From assembly GCF_007830545.1 (NCBI RefSeq), contig NZ_VLLF01000007.1, positions 1 through 64,000 on the forward strand: DNA of 64,000 nt, read 5' to 3'. This stretch comes from Roseibium hamelinense. Its GTDB lineage: Bacteria > Pseudomonadota > Alphaproteobacteria > Rhizobiales > Stappiaceae. Positions within the stretch are counted from its first letter, which is position 1; every line of letters begins with the position of its first letter. The position numbers and the translations under genes were made by a program. This document shows, in pieces, positions 55,301 to 63,736 of the stretch. The notes beneath the pieces are model-generated. The model was not told the DNA's origin, did no database searches, and saw nothing but the letters and a program-made list of their open reading frames with translations.

Positions 55301-56976
55301 TTCATTCGTCAACTCAGCTTGATAGCCTTTTGATTGACGGCAGCAACTTCGACGGAAATAGCACCCACGGCATTATTGTGAATTCTGTTGATGGCCTGGC
55401 TGCGATTTCAGTGACCAACAGCAGCTTTACAGACAATGGCCAGGGGGGCAGCAACGGCAGCGGCGATCTCGTACTTTTTGACTACCAAGGGGCAGCCACT
55501 ATTGATGGTGTCAGCTTTACAAGCACACGAACAGATGGAGATCCGGCCGCAGGCAAAGGCGATACAGCCATTCAAATCGCAGGTTTCGAACAGTCCACAT
55601 ATGACGTCAGCTCACCGATCGGTACTGTGCAAATTTCAAATGTGTCGGTTCAGGGATCGTATCATAAAAATCACATAGCCATTCAAGGCTTTACCGACTT
55701 GTCAAATGCTTCCTTGTCGAATGTTTCACTCGATGGCAGTTCCAACTGGGGTTACTTGGTATTCATCGATCCGGTTGCTTCCAGTGGACTAGATACGGTC
55801 GGGAACTCCGGTTACCCGGGGAACTTCGCGGGGGGAGCAGCAACAGAGACTCTTGATTTGTCTGGTGTCAGTGTCACCAACGGATCCTCAGCAAACCTCG
55901 GCTTCGATGTGTTCATCCGTGGCACTGACGCTGACAACACCCAAACCGGAACAGGAGCGAACGATTTCCTTAACGCACTTGCGGAAAACGACACAGACGC
56001 GGAATACGGCACAGACTATGGCGGCGACGATACGCTGTCTGGACTGGGGGGGGATGATCAGCTGTTTGGTGGCGAAGGAGACGACACACTCAATGGCGGC
56101 GAAGGTGAAGACATCGCCCTGTTCAGCGGCTCCCGGTCCGATTACACAATCATAAAAACCGATATCGACACGTATTCGGTTATAGACAATAACGCAGGTA
56201 ACGGTGATGAAGGCACTGACACCCTTGTCGGCATAGAAAACGCGAGATTTGATGCTGATAACGCGATCTTTGCACTTGATGTCAGTTCACCGGGTGACAT
56301 TTTCGATCAGCTCGTGATCCCGGAGGTCATTTTCGGATCAGGCAACGCAAACGGATCATTCACTGCCAATCATGTGATTTCCACGCCTGACGGTCATGCA
56401 ATTGAACTGGGTCTTCGCGCAAAACTTCGGTTCGATGAGACTAACCAACCGCAGAATGAGTTCAATTCAAACGGTGACGGAACATACACATTTGACACTG
56501 GGACGCCGCCGACCGGATTCAGCTTTGCGCCAGGCGCGGTAACAACACCGATCTGGAACTTTGAGTGGACTATCAACACTGACATTGATGGATCTTCCGG
56601 CAAGACACTCGATGACTATATTTACCTGTTGGAAATTGATGGTGATCCATCGGCCGCGACTGACTTTGGAACCGGCGGGTTTGATCCAATCAATGTTGTA
56701 CTCGCGGATCACGCAATGGGAACGAATACTACCACCCAAAGCAGTAAGGTGAGTGCAGCTGACGAAACCGAGTATGCTGGCAACATCGCTTCACTAAACG
56801 TTGCTCAAAACTCATGGAATTATGAATTCTTCAATGGAGCTGATGGACTGGAACAATTGGAAAACTTCGATCCCACTGATGCAGGTATATACACCATCCA
56901 GCTTTCGGCATTCGATGGCGACGAACTGGTAAGCACGGTAGGCATCAATGTGATTGTTGAAGACCCGATCGGGTAA
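52351..56976 (+). CDS. Giant modular RTX/DUF4214 protein with beta-helix domain
   Basis: This 1541-residue acidic protein has three N-terminal DUF4214 units (about 3-50, 52-105 and 115-165; for example LYEAAFGRVPDDSGLEGWAA). A carboxypeptidase-like or SdrD B-like unit follows (about 190-280, VGIDLNGDGIIGPDEP), then a helical Ala/Asp-rich stretch to about 570. Next come a cadherin-like domain (about 595-680), a parallel beta-helix (about 690-1195) entered at YTTIQAAIAAASSGDTIVVKDGTY, RTX nonapeptides (about 1218-1250, GGDDTLSGLGGDDQLFGGEGDD) and a 220-residue C-terminal domain I do not recognise. There is no signal peptide, so type I secretion is expected. ATG 52351 starts the first DUF4214 unit. 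Confidence 0.82.
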   Translation: MSTTVESQISSYFTSILKREPDSAGLAGWVSAVADGNSLDDVRAQFVNSAEADAIIDPLVRLYEAAFGRVPDDSGLEGWAAQVRAGSSIQEIAAGFTGSAEFAARYPEAAQGDLTGFVTALYQQALGRAPDAEGLQGWITSGLSTAEILVGFSNSPEFQSRSDANVSTYLSAVGQGNSPSPVFSLFALGSSADLTGDVIDGKVAGATVGIDLNGDGIIGPDEPTVTTDSLGNFSFPDGTPLGNLIATEGTDISTGLPFTGKLEAPSGSTVVTPLTTMVKKLADQDTDTSKTDAEKAADAQTQLKGLLGLSSITADLTTTDFVAEAGEGDPNGADGLSDLQAAQLYSASAQILNLVAQGTAAITGADGSVSDQDAADAVFNALASALAGQGGGSTVDLTSTSATDADASNDATDLLVNVINSAASGAGLTGDALTKVESIADSAAKIAAAANKEIDEAVDGLAALNPLDPNFGTNSNDAIVKIVKTQKVIQGEASADLKTAAGSDNPDQNADNLAGTIANSDGSGFNDDSIIDSQNIGDVNGDGQDDDGIAGSDNPDDGGVINPDDTGGAGAGGGGAPADTSAPVFTSGSVFSVDENTLDFATVAATDNAAVSYGISGGVDAAAFDIDTSTGELSFATAPDHETPADDNGDNLYEVTVSATDASGNTTTQEIEVTVNNTIEVGAPGAEYTTIQAAIAAASSGDTIVVKDGTYTGPIEIDVEGLTLVAAPGADVTITGFFASDYPGATVAITADNVRLEGFTIDNGFDIGNTNGRAIAPTDTSGSEIVGNTLTNAFRGIQGDFYGRPEDVTITENTFDSTVSYGLAGTEDMSILDLSGNIFNTSVEGIGLGVGVDLPDAADTVAEIVATNTFSGTGNAVVDYQSGAPLNFDADGNIVVADGESIQDAIDGAPEGATIVVEAGTYSESLTIDKAVTLVGQPDLGGNNPVIDTGGAGIQITGDINNGGAASIAISGFDFAGNTAGVSVHSSTQLDSLLIDGSNFDGNSTHGIIVNSVDGLAAISVTNSSFTDNGQGGSNGSGDLVLFDYQGAATIDGVSFTSTRTDGDPAAGKGDTAIQIAGFEQSTYDVSSPIGTVQISNVSVQGSYHKNHIAIQGFTDLSNASLSNVSLDGSSNWGYLVFIDPVASSGLDTVGNSGYPGNFAGGAATETLDLSGVSVTNGSSANLGFDVFIRGTDADNTQTGTGANDFLNALAENDTDAEYGTDYGGDDTLSGLGGDDQLFGGEGDDTLNGGEGEDIALFSGSRSDYTIIKTDIDTYSVIDNNAGNGDEGTDTLVGIENARFDADNAIFALDVSSPGDIFDQLVIPEVIFGSGNANGSFTANHVISTPDGHAIELGLRAKLRFDETNQPQNEFNSNGDGTYTFDTGTPPTGFSFAPGAVTTPIWNFEWTINTDIDGSSGKTLDDYIYLLEIDGDPSAATDFGTGGFDPINVVLADHAMGTNTTTQSSKVSAADETEYAGNIASLNVAQNSWNYEFFNGADGLEQLENFDPTDAGIYTIQLSAFDGDELVSTVGINVIVEDPIG

Positions 56977-57003
56977 CTCAGCGCATTCGAAATCTAAGAT
57001 CAG

Positions 57004-57035
57004 AAAAAAAGCCCGGCCGTCAGGCCGGGCTTTTT
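57004..57035 (+). terminator. Strong terminator after the giant RTX gene
   Basis: GCCCGGCC-GTCA-GGCCGGGC forms an 8-bp GC stem flanked by A7 and T5, 27 bases past the stop. It separates the giant gene from the protease gene, which therefore needs its own promoter in the AT-rich stretch 57050-57235. Confidence 0.9.
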
Positions 57036-57235
57036 GTCTTCAAGGCGGTACAGGTGATTTAAATGAATTATTAAAGTAAATATTTCGAAAATGAAATGTA
57101 TAGAGTTTGATAACCTTAAAAAACTGATAGTAAATACATTATAAATCGTAAATAAAAATTCCGGTAACTAAACAAATAAACAGAATATACATTCCCGGAT
57201 CGTATCGTCACCTCAAAGAATAGATGGGGTGTCAA

Positions 57236-59569
57236 ATGTCAATCGATCTGGGCGGTGCCAAGTATCAGTGGCATCTGGACGGAACAAGTGCGTCTGGTCT
57301 TCAAACTTCCGTTCATCTGAACGTGAGCGGTATTTGGTCCGAGACCGGTGGGGCAGGTATCCGTGTTGCCGTCGTCGATGATGGTATCGAAGCCACGCAT
57401 GACAGCTTGGAGCATGCAATCGGTTCATTGTTCGACGCAACGGAACGTGGAACGGGATCTTCCGGAGATCCGACCGGCAGTGGCTACGGCCATGGAACTG
57501 CTGTCGCGGGCATTATCGCAGCCGAAAGCTCGCAATCAGACCCAATCGGGATCGCACCGGGAGTTGAGCTGGCGTCGTTGCGGATATTTGGATCAGGCGC
57601 GTTGAGTGTCCAAGATGCATTTTCCTACGCTTGGAACTTCGACATCGTAAACAACAGCTGGGGTTACAGCTATGCGCTGTATGGCAATGATGTCTTCAGC
57701 CATGCGGTTTACTGGCGTCCGATAAACGCCAGTCTCGACGCTTCGCTGACCTATGGCCGGGCCGGTCTGGGGACAGTCCTGGTCAAATCAGCCGGAAACA
57801 GCCGGGCGGATGGCCGGTTTGCGACTGATGACTACGTCGCCAACCATGAGGGGATGATCGTGGTGGGTGCTGTCGACTATACAGGCGACGTGTCATTCTA
57901 CTCCACTCCAGGAGCCAATATCCTGGTGTCTACTCCTTCTTCGGGCGCTGGACTTGGCGTCACCACAAGCGATCGATCCGGTTTCGCGGGCTATTCGGCG
58001 GGCGACAGGACAGACAAATTTGGTGGGACATCAGCGGCCGCACCGATGGTTTCGGGCGTCGTGGCTTTGATGTTGGATGCCAATCCAGCGTTGGCATGGC
58101 AAGATGTCCAGGATATTTTGGCGCTGTCGGCCCGGCACACCGGGTCACATCAAGGGGCGCCCGCGAGTGGTAATGAACTCTACGCGTGGCAAACAAATGC
58201 AGCCTCCAACTGGAATGGCGGAGGGATGCATTTTTCAAACGACTATGGCTTTGGCCTGGTAGATGCATTTCAAGCTGTCCGGCTTGCTGAAACCTGGACA
58301 ATCGGGCGCGCGGTGCCCGACCAGTTTGAAGCAAGCTTTGCCGCGGCAAACTGGTCCTTCAGCGCCATCGACAGCGTCGCGACGGCCAGTTTTTTCGTCA
58401 GCAATACCTATGATCTCCAATCCGTGACCTTGAGTTTGAACTCGAACATCGCGATTGAAGCGATCGAAAGCATCAGATTGTGGTCGCCCAACGGCACTGA
58501 AAGCATTCTGTTTGAAGGTGAAAGTATTTCTGGCGCCATTGGTGGGGCTTATGCTTGGGACTACATGTCCCAAATCTTCCGAGGTGAAGGGGCCGCCGGC
58601 GAATGGCGGTTGGAAATCGATTTTGGGGATAACGGCGTCGACTTGTCTGGTGTGTCCGCCTTGCTGGACGTGCGTGGAACAGAGTCAACCGACAATGATG
58701 TCTACTATTATACGTCCGAGTTTTCAGAATTCGGAATGAAGGTGCTTACCGATGGTTCCGGGACAGATACGATAAACACGGCAGCTATCGCGAATGCGGT
58801 TACAATCGATATGCAAGCCGGGTCAGCCAGCCAGATCGACGGTGCCTTGATGTCGATCAGTGCTGAAACAATCATCGAACAGGTGGTTACCGGAGACGGG
58901 GACGACAAAATCACAGGCAATGAATTCGGCAATTTGATTACGCCGGGCCGCGGAGACGATGTTGTTGATGGCGGAGGCGGAAACGATCTGTTCGTCGAAG
59001 GTTTGGGCAATGATCTCTACGTCGGAGGCTCAGGCATCGATATTGTCTTGGCACACTATGCTTTCGATGCGGAATTCGTGCTTTTCGAAAGCGCCGAACG
59101 TGACGGGGAGATCCTGTTCGCACACTCCAACGAACAAGATACGCTGCAGGGCATTGAGCGGATTCACTTTTCAGACGGTACGCAAGTTGCGTTCGACAAC
59201 GAAGGATCAGCTGGCCAGATCTATCGACTATATGAAACCGCGTTTGACCGCGCACCGGATGAAGCTGGATTTGAAATCTGGCTGGACGCAGCTGACAACG
59301 GGACAGACCTCTATACGATTGCTTTATCCTTTGTGAACTCTGAAGAGTTCTCTCTCCTTTACAATGGTTTCGACAGTGTTGAAGAAAAGGTCGCAGCCTT
59401 TTACGTCAATAGCCTGGGCAGGGAGGCGGAGGACGCGGGGCTGACGGCTTGGTCTCACGCCTACGCCAATCAATTGGTTGACGACACACAGATCTTGATT
59501 GGTTTCTCAGAATCCGCAGAGAACCGCATGCTGACGGAGCATGTGTTCGATCAGGGTTTCATTTTTTAA
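57236..59569 (+). CDS. Subtilisin-like (S8) protease with P-domain, RTX repeats and DUF4214 tail
   Basis: The 777-residue protein has a kexin/subtilisin catalytic domain: Asp48 in VAVVDDGIEATHDS, His86 in GSGYGHGTAVAGIIA, and Ser266 in FGGTSAAAPMVSGVVALML. A proprotein-convertase P-like beta domain follows (about 385-480, VTLSLNSNIAIEAIESIRLWSPNG). RTX repeats lie at about 550-605 (GDDKITGNEFGNLITPGRGDDVVDGGGGND). The C-terminus is two DUF4214-like units (about 660-770, RLYETAFDRAPDEAGFEIWL and FYVNSLGREAEDAGLTAW). No signal peptide is seen, so RTX-type secretion is likely. It shares modules with the giant neighbour and may process it; this is inferred. GGGG precedes ATG 57236. Confidence 0.9.
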   Translation: MSIDLGGAKYQWHLDGTSASGLQTSVHLNVSGIWSETGGAGIRVAVVDDGIEATHDSLEHAIGSLFDATERGTGSSGDPTGSGYGHGTAVAGIIAAESSQSDPIGIAPGVELASLRIFGSGALSVQDAFSYAWNFDIVNNSWGYSYALYGNDVFSHAVYWRPINASLDASLTYGRAGLGTVLVKSAGNSRADGRFATDDYVANHEGMIVVGAVDYTGDVSFYSTPGANILVSTPSSGAGLGVTTSDRSGFAGYSAGDRTDKFGGTSAAAPMVSGVVALMLDANPALAWQDVQDILALSARHTGSHQGAPASGNELYAWQTNAASNWNGGGMHFSNDYGFGLVDAFQAVRLAETWTIGRAVPDQFEASFAAANWSFSAIDSVATASFFVSNTYDLQSVTLSLNSNIAIEAIESIRLWSPNGTESILFEGESISGAIGGAYAWDYMSQIFRGEGAAGEWRLEIDFGDNGVDLSGVSALLDVRGTESTDNDVYYYTSEFSEFGMKVLTDGSGTDTINTAAIANAVTIDMQAGSASQIDGALMSISAETIIEQVVTGDGDDKITGNEFGNLITPGRGDDVVDGGGGNDLFVEGLGNDLYVGGSGIDIVLAHYAFDAEFVLFESAERDGEILFAHSNEQDTLQGIERIHFSDGTQVAFDNEGSAGQIYRLYETAFDRAPDEAGFEIWLDAADNGTDLYTIALSFVNSEEFSLLYNGFDSVEEKVAAFYVNSLGREAEDAGLTAWSHAYANQLVDDTQILIGFSESAENRMLTEHVFDQGFIF

Positions 59570-59667
59570 GTAAAGACGGGTTCACTGCATTATGTACGGG
59601 TTTCCCGCAAGTTGCAGGGCGCGCTGACGCTCAACATCTTTACTGCGTAAACGCAGGGAGGTGTTTT

Positions 59668-60033
59668 ATGTTGAGTGTTGAAAAGACGGCGCCGGATCGT
59701 GTCGATATCAGGTTCAGCGGCAAGCTGGACGCGGAGGGCATGGAGGATGGTCTCCAGCGGCTGATTGAGAGCTCTAAGGACATGCAGTCCGGCAAGCTGT
59801 TTTACCGCATTACGGACTTCGCTATCCCGGAGATGCCAGCGCTGGCTGTCGAGTTCAAGTATCTTCCATCGTTGTTCCAGCTCATTGGAAAATACGAAAA
59901 ATGTGCCGTTGTATGCGACACCGATTGGGTGCGGAAAGTCGCGGAATTCGAAGGCATGCTCATGCCGGGTCTAACCATCAGAGCATTTGAACCTGAGCGG
60001 GAAGAAGAGGCTGAAGCCTGGCTGGAAAGCTAG
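59668..60033 (+). CDS. SpoIIAA/STAS-like small protein
   Basis: The 121-residue protein resembles the SpoIIAA-like (DUF3478) family: MLSVEKTAPDRVDIRFSGKLDAEGMEDGLQRLIE, GKLFYRITDFAIPEM, KCAVVCDTDWVRKVAEFEGMLMPGLTIRAF, and an acidic C-terminus. The lipid- or nucleotide-binding role of the family is unproven. It sits 98 bases after the protease gene on the same strand behind GGGAGG. Confidence 0.82.
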   Translation: MLSVEKTAPDRVDIRFSGKLDAEGMEDGLQRLIESSKDMQSGKLFYRITDFAIPEMPALAVEFKYLPSLFQLIGKYEKCAVVCDTDWVRKVAEFEGMLMPGLTIRAFEPEREEEAEAWLES

Positions 60034-60499
60034 TGGGCCAGACCAGCGCATATATCGGAGCGGGGGGAGGGGTTCGGCCTGCTCCTCAACATGAAAAGCT
60101 CAAGGCGGCAATGCCCACTGCTACAATGGCGTGCAGTTGAATACGGAAAATACAGTGGCAGGTATTCAACTGTCTCGTTCGATTTGCGACATGTGTTCCG
60201 CCGAAATGCTTGTTCTGCTTAAGTTGGTGGGCGTAGTCGCGTGTCTGCTCGAAAACGTGGAGCGCGGTTTCGAACGCGAAAACTCTGCTCGGAAAAGCTT
60301 TGTCAGTTCCTCGCGGCGGATTAAAAGACCTGAAAGAGGCCAAAAACCCACAAATTTGGCAAGCAGGCAACCACTGCATTGGTTCGCGTCAGGCTGTTTA
60401 GCTGGTTTTTCAATGGGCTCCTTGTGAAGGCCTGTCGTCTCAATCTTTTGTCGTATCGATGTGTAGGCCATGCCGTTGTCGCGGAGAGTTTGACTGCGG
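60034..60499. other. Gene-poor interval before arcC
   Basis: About 465 bases between the SpoIIAA-like gene and the end of arcC. Open frames of roughly 100 codons exist on both strands (60131-60427 plus, 60166-60471 minus), but they overlap each other and show no motif or good ribosome-binding site. No terminator with a T run was found for arcC. Confidence 0.45.
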
Positions 60500-61429
60500 T
60501 TAAACGGTCTGAAGTTCGCAGGCCTCAGGATCGATTGTCGTTCCAGCCTCTCCTTGTAGGGCAGCGGAAATATCCTTGAGCGCGCAGATCACTGCCCGTT
60601 TCCCGGTCGCGCGCACGAATTCCTGCGTTGCCTGAACTTTCGGGCCCATGGATCCGGCGGGAAAGCTATACGCGTCCAACATGTCGGGCGATGCTCGGCG
60701 GACGGCTCTTTGTTCAGGGGTCCCCCAATCGAGAAAAACTGCTTCAGCATCCGTCGCCACGACAAACACGTCTGCCTCGATTTCCCGTGCCAGCATGGCT
60801 GAGCAATAGTCCTTGTCGATAACACATTCAACGCCAACCAGTTTTTGCGCGGCATCGTACATTGTCGGGATTCCGCCCCCGCCGGCGGCAACAACGACGG
60901 CCCCCTTTTCGAGCAGCCACCGGATTGGCCGGACCTGGAAGATGCGCTTGGGAGCAGGTGAGGGAACAACGCGGCGCCATTTGTCGCCGTCAGGCTTGAT
61001 GCTCCAGCCCTTGTCCTTCGCATTTCTCTCCGCGTCTTCCTTGCTGTAGACCGGGCCGATGAACTTGGTGGGGTCCTGGAAGGCAGGATCGGCAGCATCA
61101 ACTTCAACCATGGTGAGCACAGTCGCAAGCGGCTTCTCGAACGGCAACAGATTGCCCAGTTCCTGCTCGATCATGTAACCGATCATGCCTTCGGTTTCGC
61201 CAACGAGCACGTCCAGGGGATACGCGTCGATCGCCGTGTAGGCCGCTTCCTGCAAGGCCAACAATCCAACCTGTGGCCCGTTGCCATGAGTGATGACGGT
61301 TTCATGCTCCTGCGCAACCGGCGCAAGAGCTTCGGCGGCGATACGGGCATTTGCCCGCTGGTTGTCGGCGGTCATCTCTTCTCCGCGCCGGAGAAGAGCG
61401 TTGCCGCCGAGCGCGACAACGACTCTCAT
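60500..61429 (-). CDS. arcC: Carbamate kinase
   Basis: The 309-residue enzyme transfers phosphate from carbamoyl phosphate to ADP, the ATP-yielding last step of arginine deiminase fermentation. Marks are [33 protein letters not shown], the conserved [23 protein letters not shown] and [15 protein letters not shown] [30 protein letters not shown] 61429 follows GGAG just after arcB; an in-frame upstream start at 61504 would overlap arcB and lacks family residues. Confidence 0.95.
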   Translation of the reverse strand: MRVVVALGGNALLRRGEEMTADNQRANARIAAEALAPVAQEHETVITHGNGPQVGLLALQEAAYTAIDAYPLDVLVGETEGMIGYMIEQELGNLLPFEKPLATVLTMVEVDAADPAFQDPTKFIGPVYSKEDAERNAKDKGWSIKPDGDKWRRVVPSPAPKRIFQVRPIRWLLEKGAVVVAAGGGGIPTMYDAAQKLVGVECVIDKDYCSAMLAREIEADVFVVATDAEAVFLDWGTPEQRAVRRASPDMLDAYSFPAGSMGPKVQATQEFVRATGKRAVICALKDISAALQGEAGTTIDPEACELQTV

Positions 61430-61433
61430 TTCG

Positions 61434-62435
61434 TTATGCTCCAAGGGTTGCGACGAGGATCGCCTTGATGGTGTGCATACGGTTTTCCGCCTGCTCAAAG
61501 GCAATGTTCATGGGGCTTTCGAACACTTCTTCCGTCACTTCCATTTCCGTTATGCCGAACTTTTCATGGATATCCTTGCCGACCTTGGTCTCCGTGTTGT
61601 GGAAGGCCGGCAGGCAGTGCATGAACTTGACGTTCGGATTGCCCGTCTTTTTCATCAGGTCCATGTTGACCTGATAAGGTGTCAGCAACTTGATGCGGCT
61701 TTCCCAAACGTCCGCCGGTTCGCCCATCGAGACCCACACATCCGTGTGCACGAAGTCGACGCCTTTAACGCCCTCTTCCACGTTATCCGTGATGGTGATA
61801 CGCGCTCCGGTTTCCGCCGCCCGCGCCTTGGCCAATTCTACAACATCATCGTGGTTCTGGTTTTCCTTCGGTGCGACCATGCGCACGTCCATTCCCATCA
61901 TGGCACCCAGTATCAGCAGAGAGTTGCCCATGTTGTTGCGGGCGTCGCCGCAAAACGCATAGGCTATCTGGGTGCGCGGCTTGTCGGAGTTCTCGACCAT
62001 TGTCAGCATGTCGGCCAGCATCTGTGTCGGGTGCCAGTCATCCGTCAGTCCATTGTAGACGGGTACGCCGGCGTATTTCGACAGCTCTTCGACCATGTCT
62101 TGGCCCGACCCGCGAAACTCGATGGCATCGAACATCCGGCCAAGCACGCGTGCAGTATCCTTCATGGATTCCTTGTGACCGATCTGAGAGCCGGATGGAT
62201 CAAGGTACGTGATGTGCGCGCCCTGATCGTGGGCGGCCACCTCGAAGGCGCAGCGGGTCCGGGTCGAGGTTTTTTCAAAGATCAGGCAGATGTTCTTGTC
62301 CTGAAGAGCTTTTTGCTCGGCGCGCGCGTATTTCGCCCGCTTCAGGTCCCGTGCAAGATCCAGAAGGTAAAGCATTTCGCGCTGGCTGAAGTCCGCAATT
62401 TTCAAATAGCTGCGGCCACGAAGGTTAAAGGCCAT
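61434..62435 (-). CDS. arcB: Ornithine carbamoyltransferase, catabolic
   Basis: The 333-residue enzyme runs phosphorolysis of citrulline to ornithine and carbamoyl phosphate. Motifs are [47 protein letters not shown] (carbamoyl-phosphate loop STRTR), [27 protein letters not shown] and [10 protein letters not shown]. The extra [11 protein letters not shown] segment and longer length are typical of catabolic OTCs. It lies between arcA and arcC; the other OTC of the window is argF at 38797-39726, clearly different in sequence. Confidence 0.96.
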   Translation of the reverse strand: MAFNLRGRSYLKIADFSQREMLYLLDLARDLKRAKYARAEQKALQDKNICLIFEKTSTRTRCAFEVAAHDQGAHITYLDPSGSQIGHKESMKDTARVLGRMFDAIEFRGSGQDMVEELSKYAGVPVYNGLTDDWHPTQMLADMLTMVENSDKPRTQIAYAFCGDARNNMGNSLLILGAMMGMDVRMVAPKENQNHDDVVELAKARAAETGARITITDNVEEGVKGVDFVHTDVWVSMGEPADVWESRIKLLTPYQVNMDLMKKTGNPNVKFMHCLPAFHNTETKVGKDIHEKFGITEMEVTEEVFESPMNIAFEQAENRMHTIKAILVATLGA

Positions 62436-62492
62436 GTCAAGTCTCCCATTTTTTCTTCGGGTTCGCCCGCGTTCGGACGCGAACGGTCATTC

Positions 62493-63725
62493 TCAATAGG
62501 CGAGGTCGCGTACAATCGGGCAGGTCATGCAATGGCCACCACCGCGGCCGCGTCCAAGCTCGGATCCGTGAATGGTGATTACTTCAATGCCGGCCTTGCG
62601 CAGCAGTGTGTTTGTATGGGTGTTGCGGTCGTAACCGACGACAACGCCGGGCTTGAGCGCGACAACGTTGTTGCCGTCGTCCCATTGTTCACGTTCCGCC
62701 TCGAAGTCGTTTCCGCCGGTGCCAATGACATGCAAGTCATCCAGTCCGAGCGCTTCCTTGTAGACATCAAAGAGGTGAGCTTCTTCCTTGCGGATATCGA
62801 CGACCTGATCGCCATCTCCCGGACGAATGCTGAAACATGTGATTTCGTCGACAACTTCCCGGAAGGCGGTGATTTTGTCGTGGTCAAGGCAGGAAAACAC
62901 GGTGTCCAGATGCATGGCGGCACGGCTCTTAGGCATGGCGCACGCGATGACGCGTTCGGCCGCCCCCTTGGCGAATAACCGTTCGGCCACTTGCTGAACG
63001 GCCTGGCGTGTGGTGCGCTCGCCCATGCCGATCAGGACGACGCCTTTGCCGATCGGCATGACGTCACCGCCCTCCATGCTGGAATTGGCGAAGTCTTCGT
63101 CGCTGTCGCCCCACCAAATGTCGAATTCCTCCTTGGTGAAACTCGGATGGAACTTGTAAACGGCCCGCTGGTAGAGCGTTTCGGGCTTGCGAGCCGGCCA
63201 AAACATCGGATTCACCGTTACACCGCCATATATCCAGCAAGACGGATCACGCTGGAACAGGGAATTCGGGATCGGGTTGAGCAGGAACTCAGTCGGATCA
63301 ATCACGGACCGCACCAAAGGCGTGACCATATCCTGCGGCAGGTCGTGAAGGGTAATGCCCCCCATGAGCAGACGCGCAAGCTTCACCCCTTCCAGTTCAT
63401 CCAGCCACGGCCGCATGATGCGGGCAAAGCCCGGTCCAACCATGTTGTCGGTGATCCGCCGGTCGAGTACGAACTTGCGGCCTTCCGGCACCTGATCGAG
63501 CATTTCTGCAAGAAGGTCCTGAAGGTCAACGACTTCCACGTCATGTGCTTTCATTTTCAGCCGGAAGTCATCGTGATCGACCCGTGCCTGATGCACCCAC
63601 AGAACATCGTCGAAAAGGAGATCATGGCAATTTCCCGGGGTCAGGCGTTCGTGTGCCACCGAGGGACGCGCCACCATGACCTTGCGGAGCTTTCCGATCT
63701 CCGAATGAACGCCCAACGTCGCCAT
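62493..63725 (-). CDS. arcA: Arginine deiminase
   Basis: The 410-residue enzyme hydrolyses arginine to citrulline and ammonia. The guanidino-group-modifying fold motifs are [68 protein letters not shown] and the C-terminal catalytic Cys in [16 protein letters not shown]. The common FTRDPS is FQRDPS here, a mild deviation. It is the second gene of the operon, starting 11 bases after the permease stop. The deiminase pathway provides ATP under low oxygen and raises pH. Confidence 0.96.
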   Translation of the reverse strand: MATLGVHSEIGKLRKVMVARPSVAHERLTPGNCHDLLFDDVLWVHQARVDHDDFRLKMKAHDVEVVDLQDLLAEMLDQVPEGRKFVLDRRITDNMVGPGFARIMRPWLDELEGVKLARLLMGGITLHDLPQDMVTPLVRSVIDPTEFLLNPIPNSLFQRDPSCWIYGGVTVNPMFWPARKPETLYQRAVYKFHPSFTKEEFDIWWGDSDEDFANSSMEGGDVMPIGKGVVLIGMGERTTRQAVQQVAERLFAKGAAERVIACAMPKSRAAMHLDTVFSCLDHDKITAFREVVDEITCFSIRPGDGDQVVDIRKEEAHLFDVYKEALGLDDLHVIGTGGNDFEAEREQWDDGNNVVALKPGVVVGYDRNTHTNTLLRKAGIEVITIHGSELGRGRGGGHCMTCPIVRDLAY

Positions 63726-63736
63726 ATTCTACTCCT

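Noticed and set aside
60131..60471. Overlapping frames of about 100 codons on both strands before arcC
   Set aside because: Neither has a convincing ribosome-binding site or motif, and each is largely the antisense of the other.
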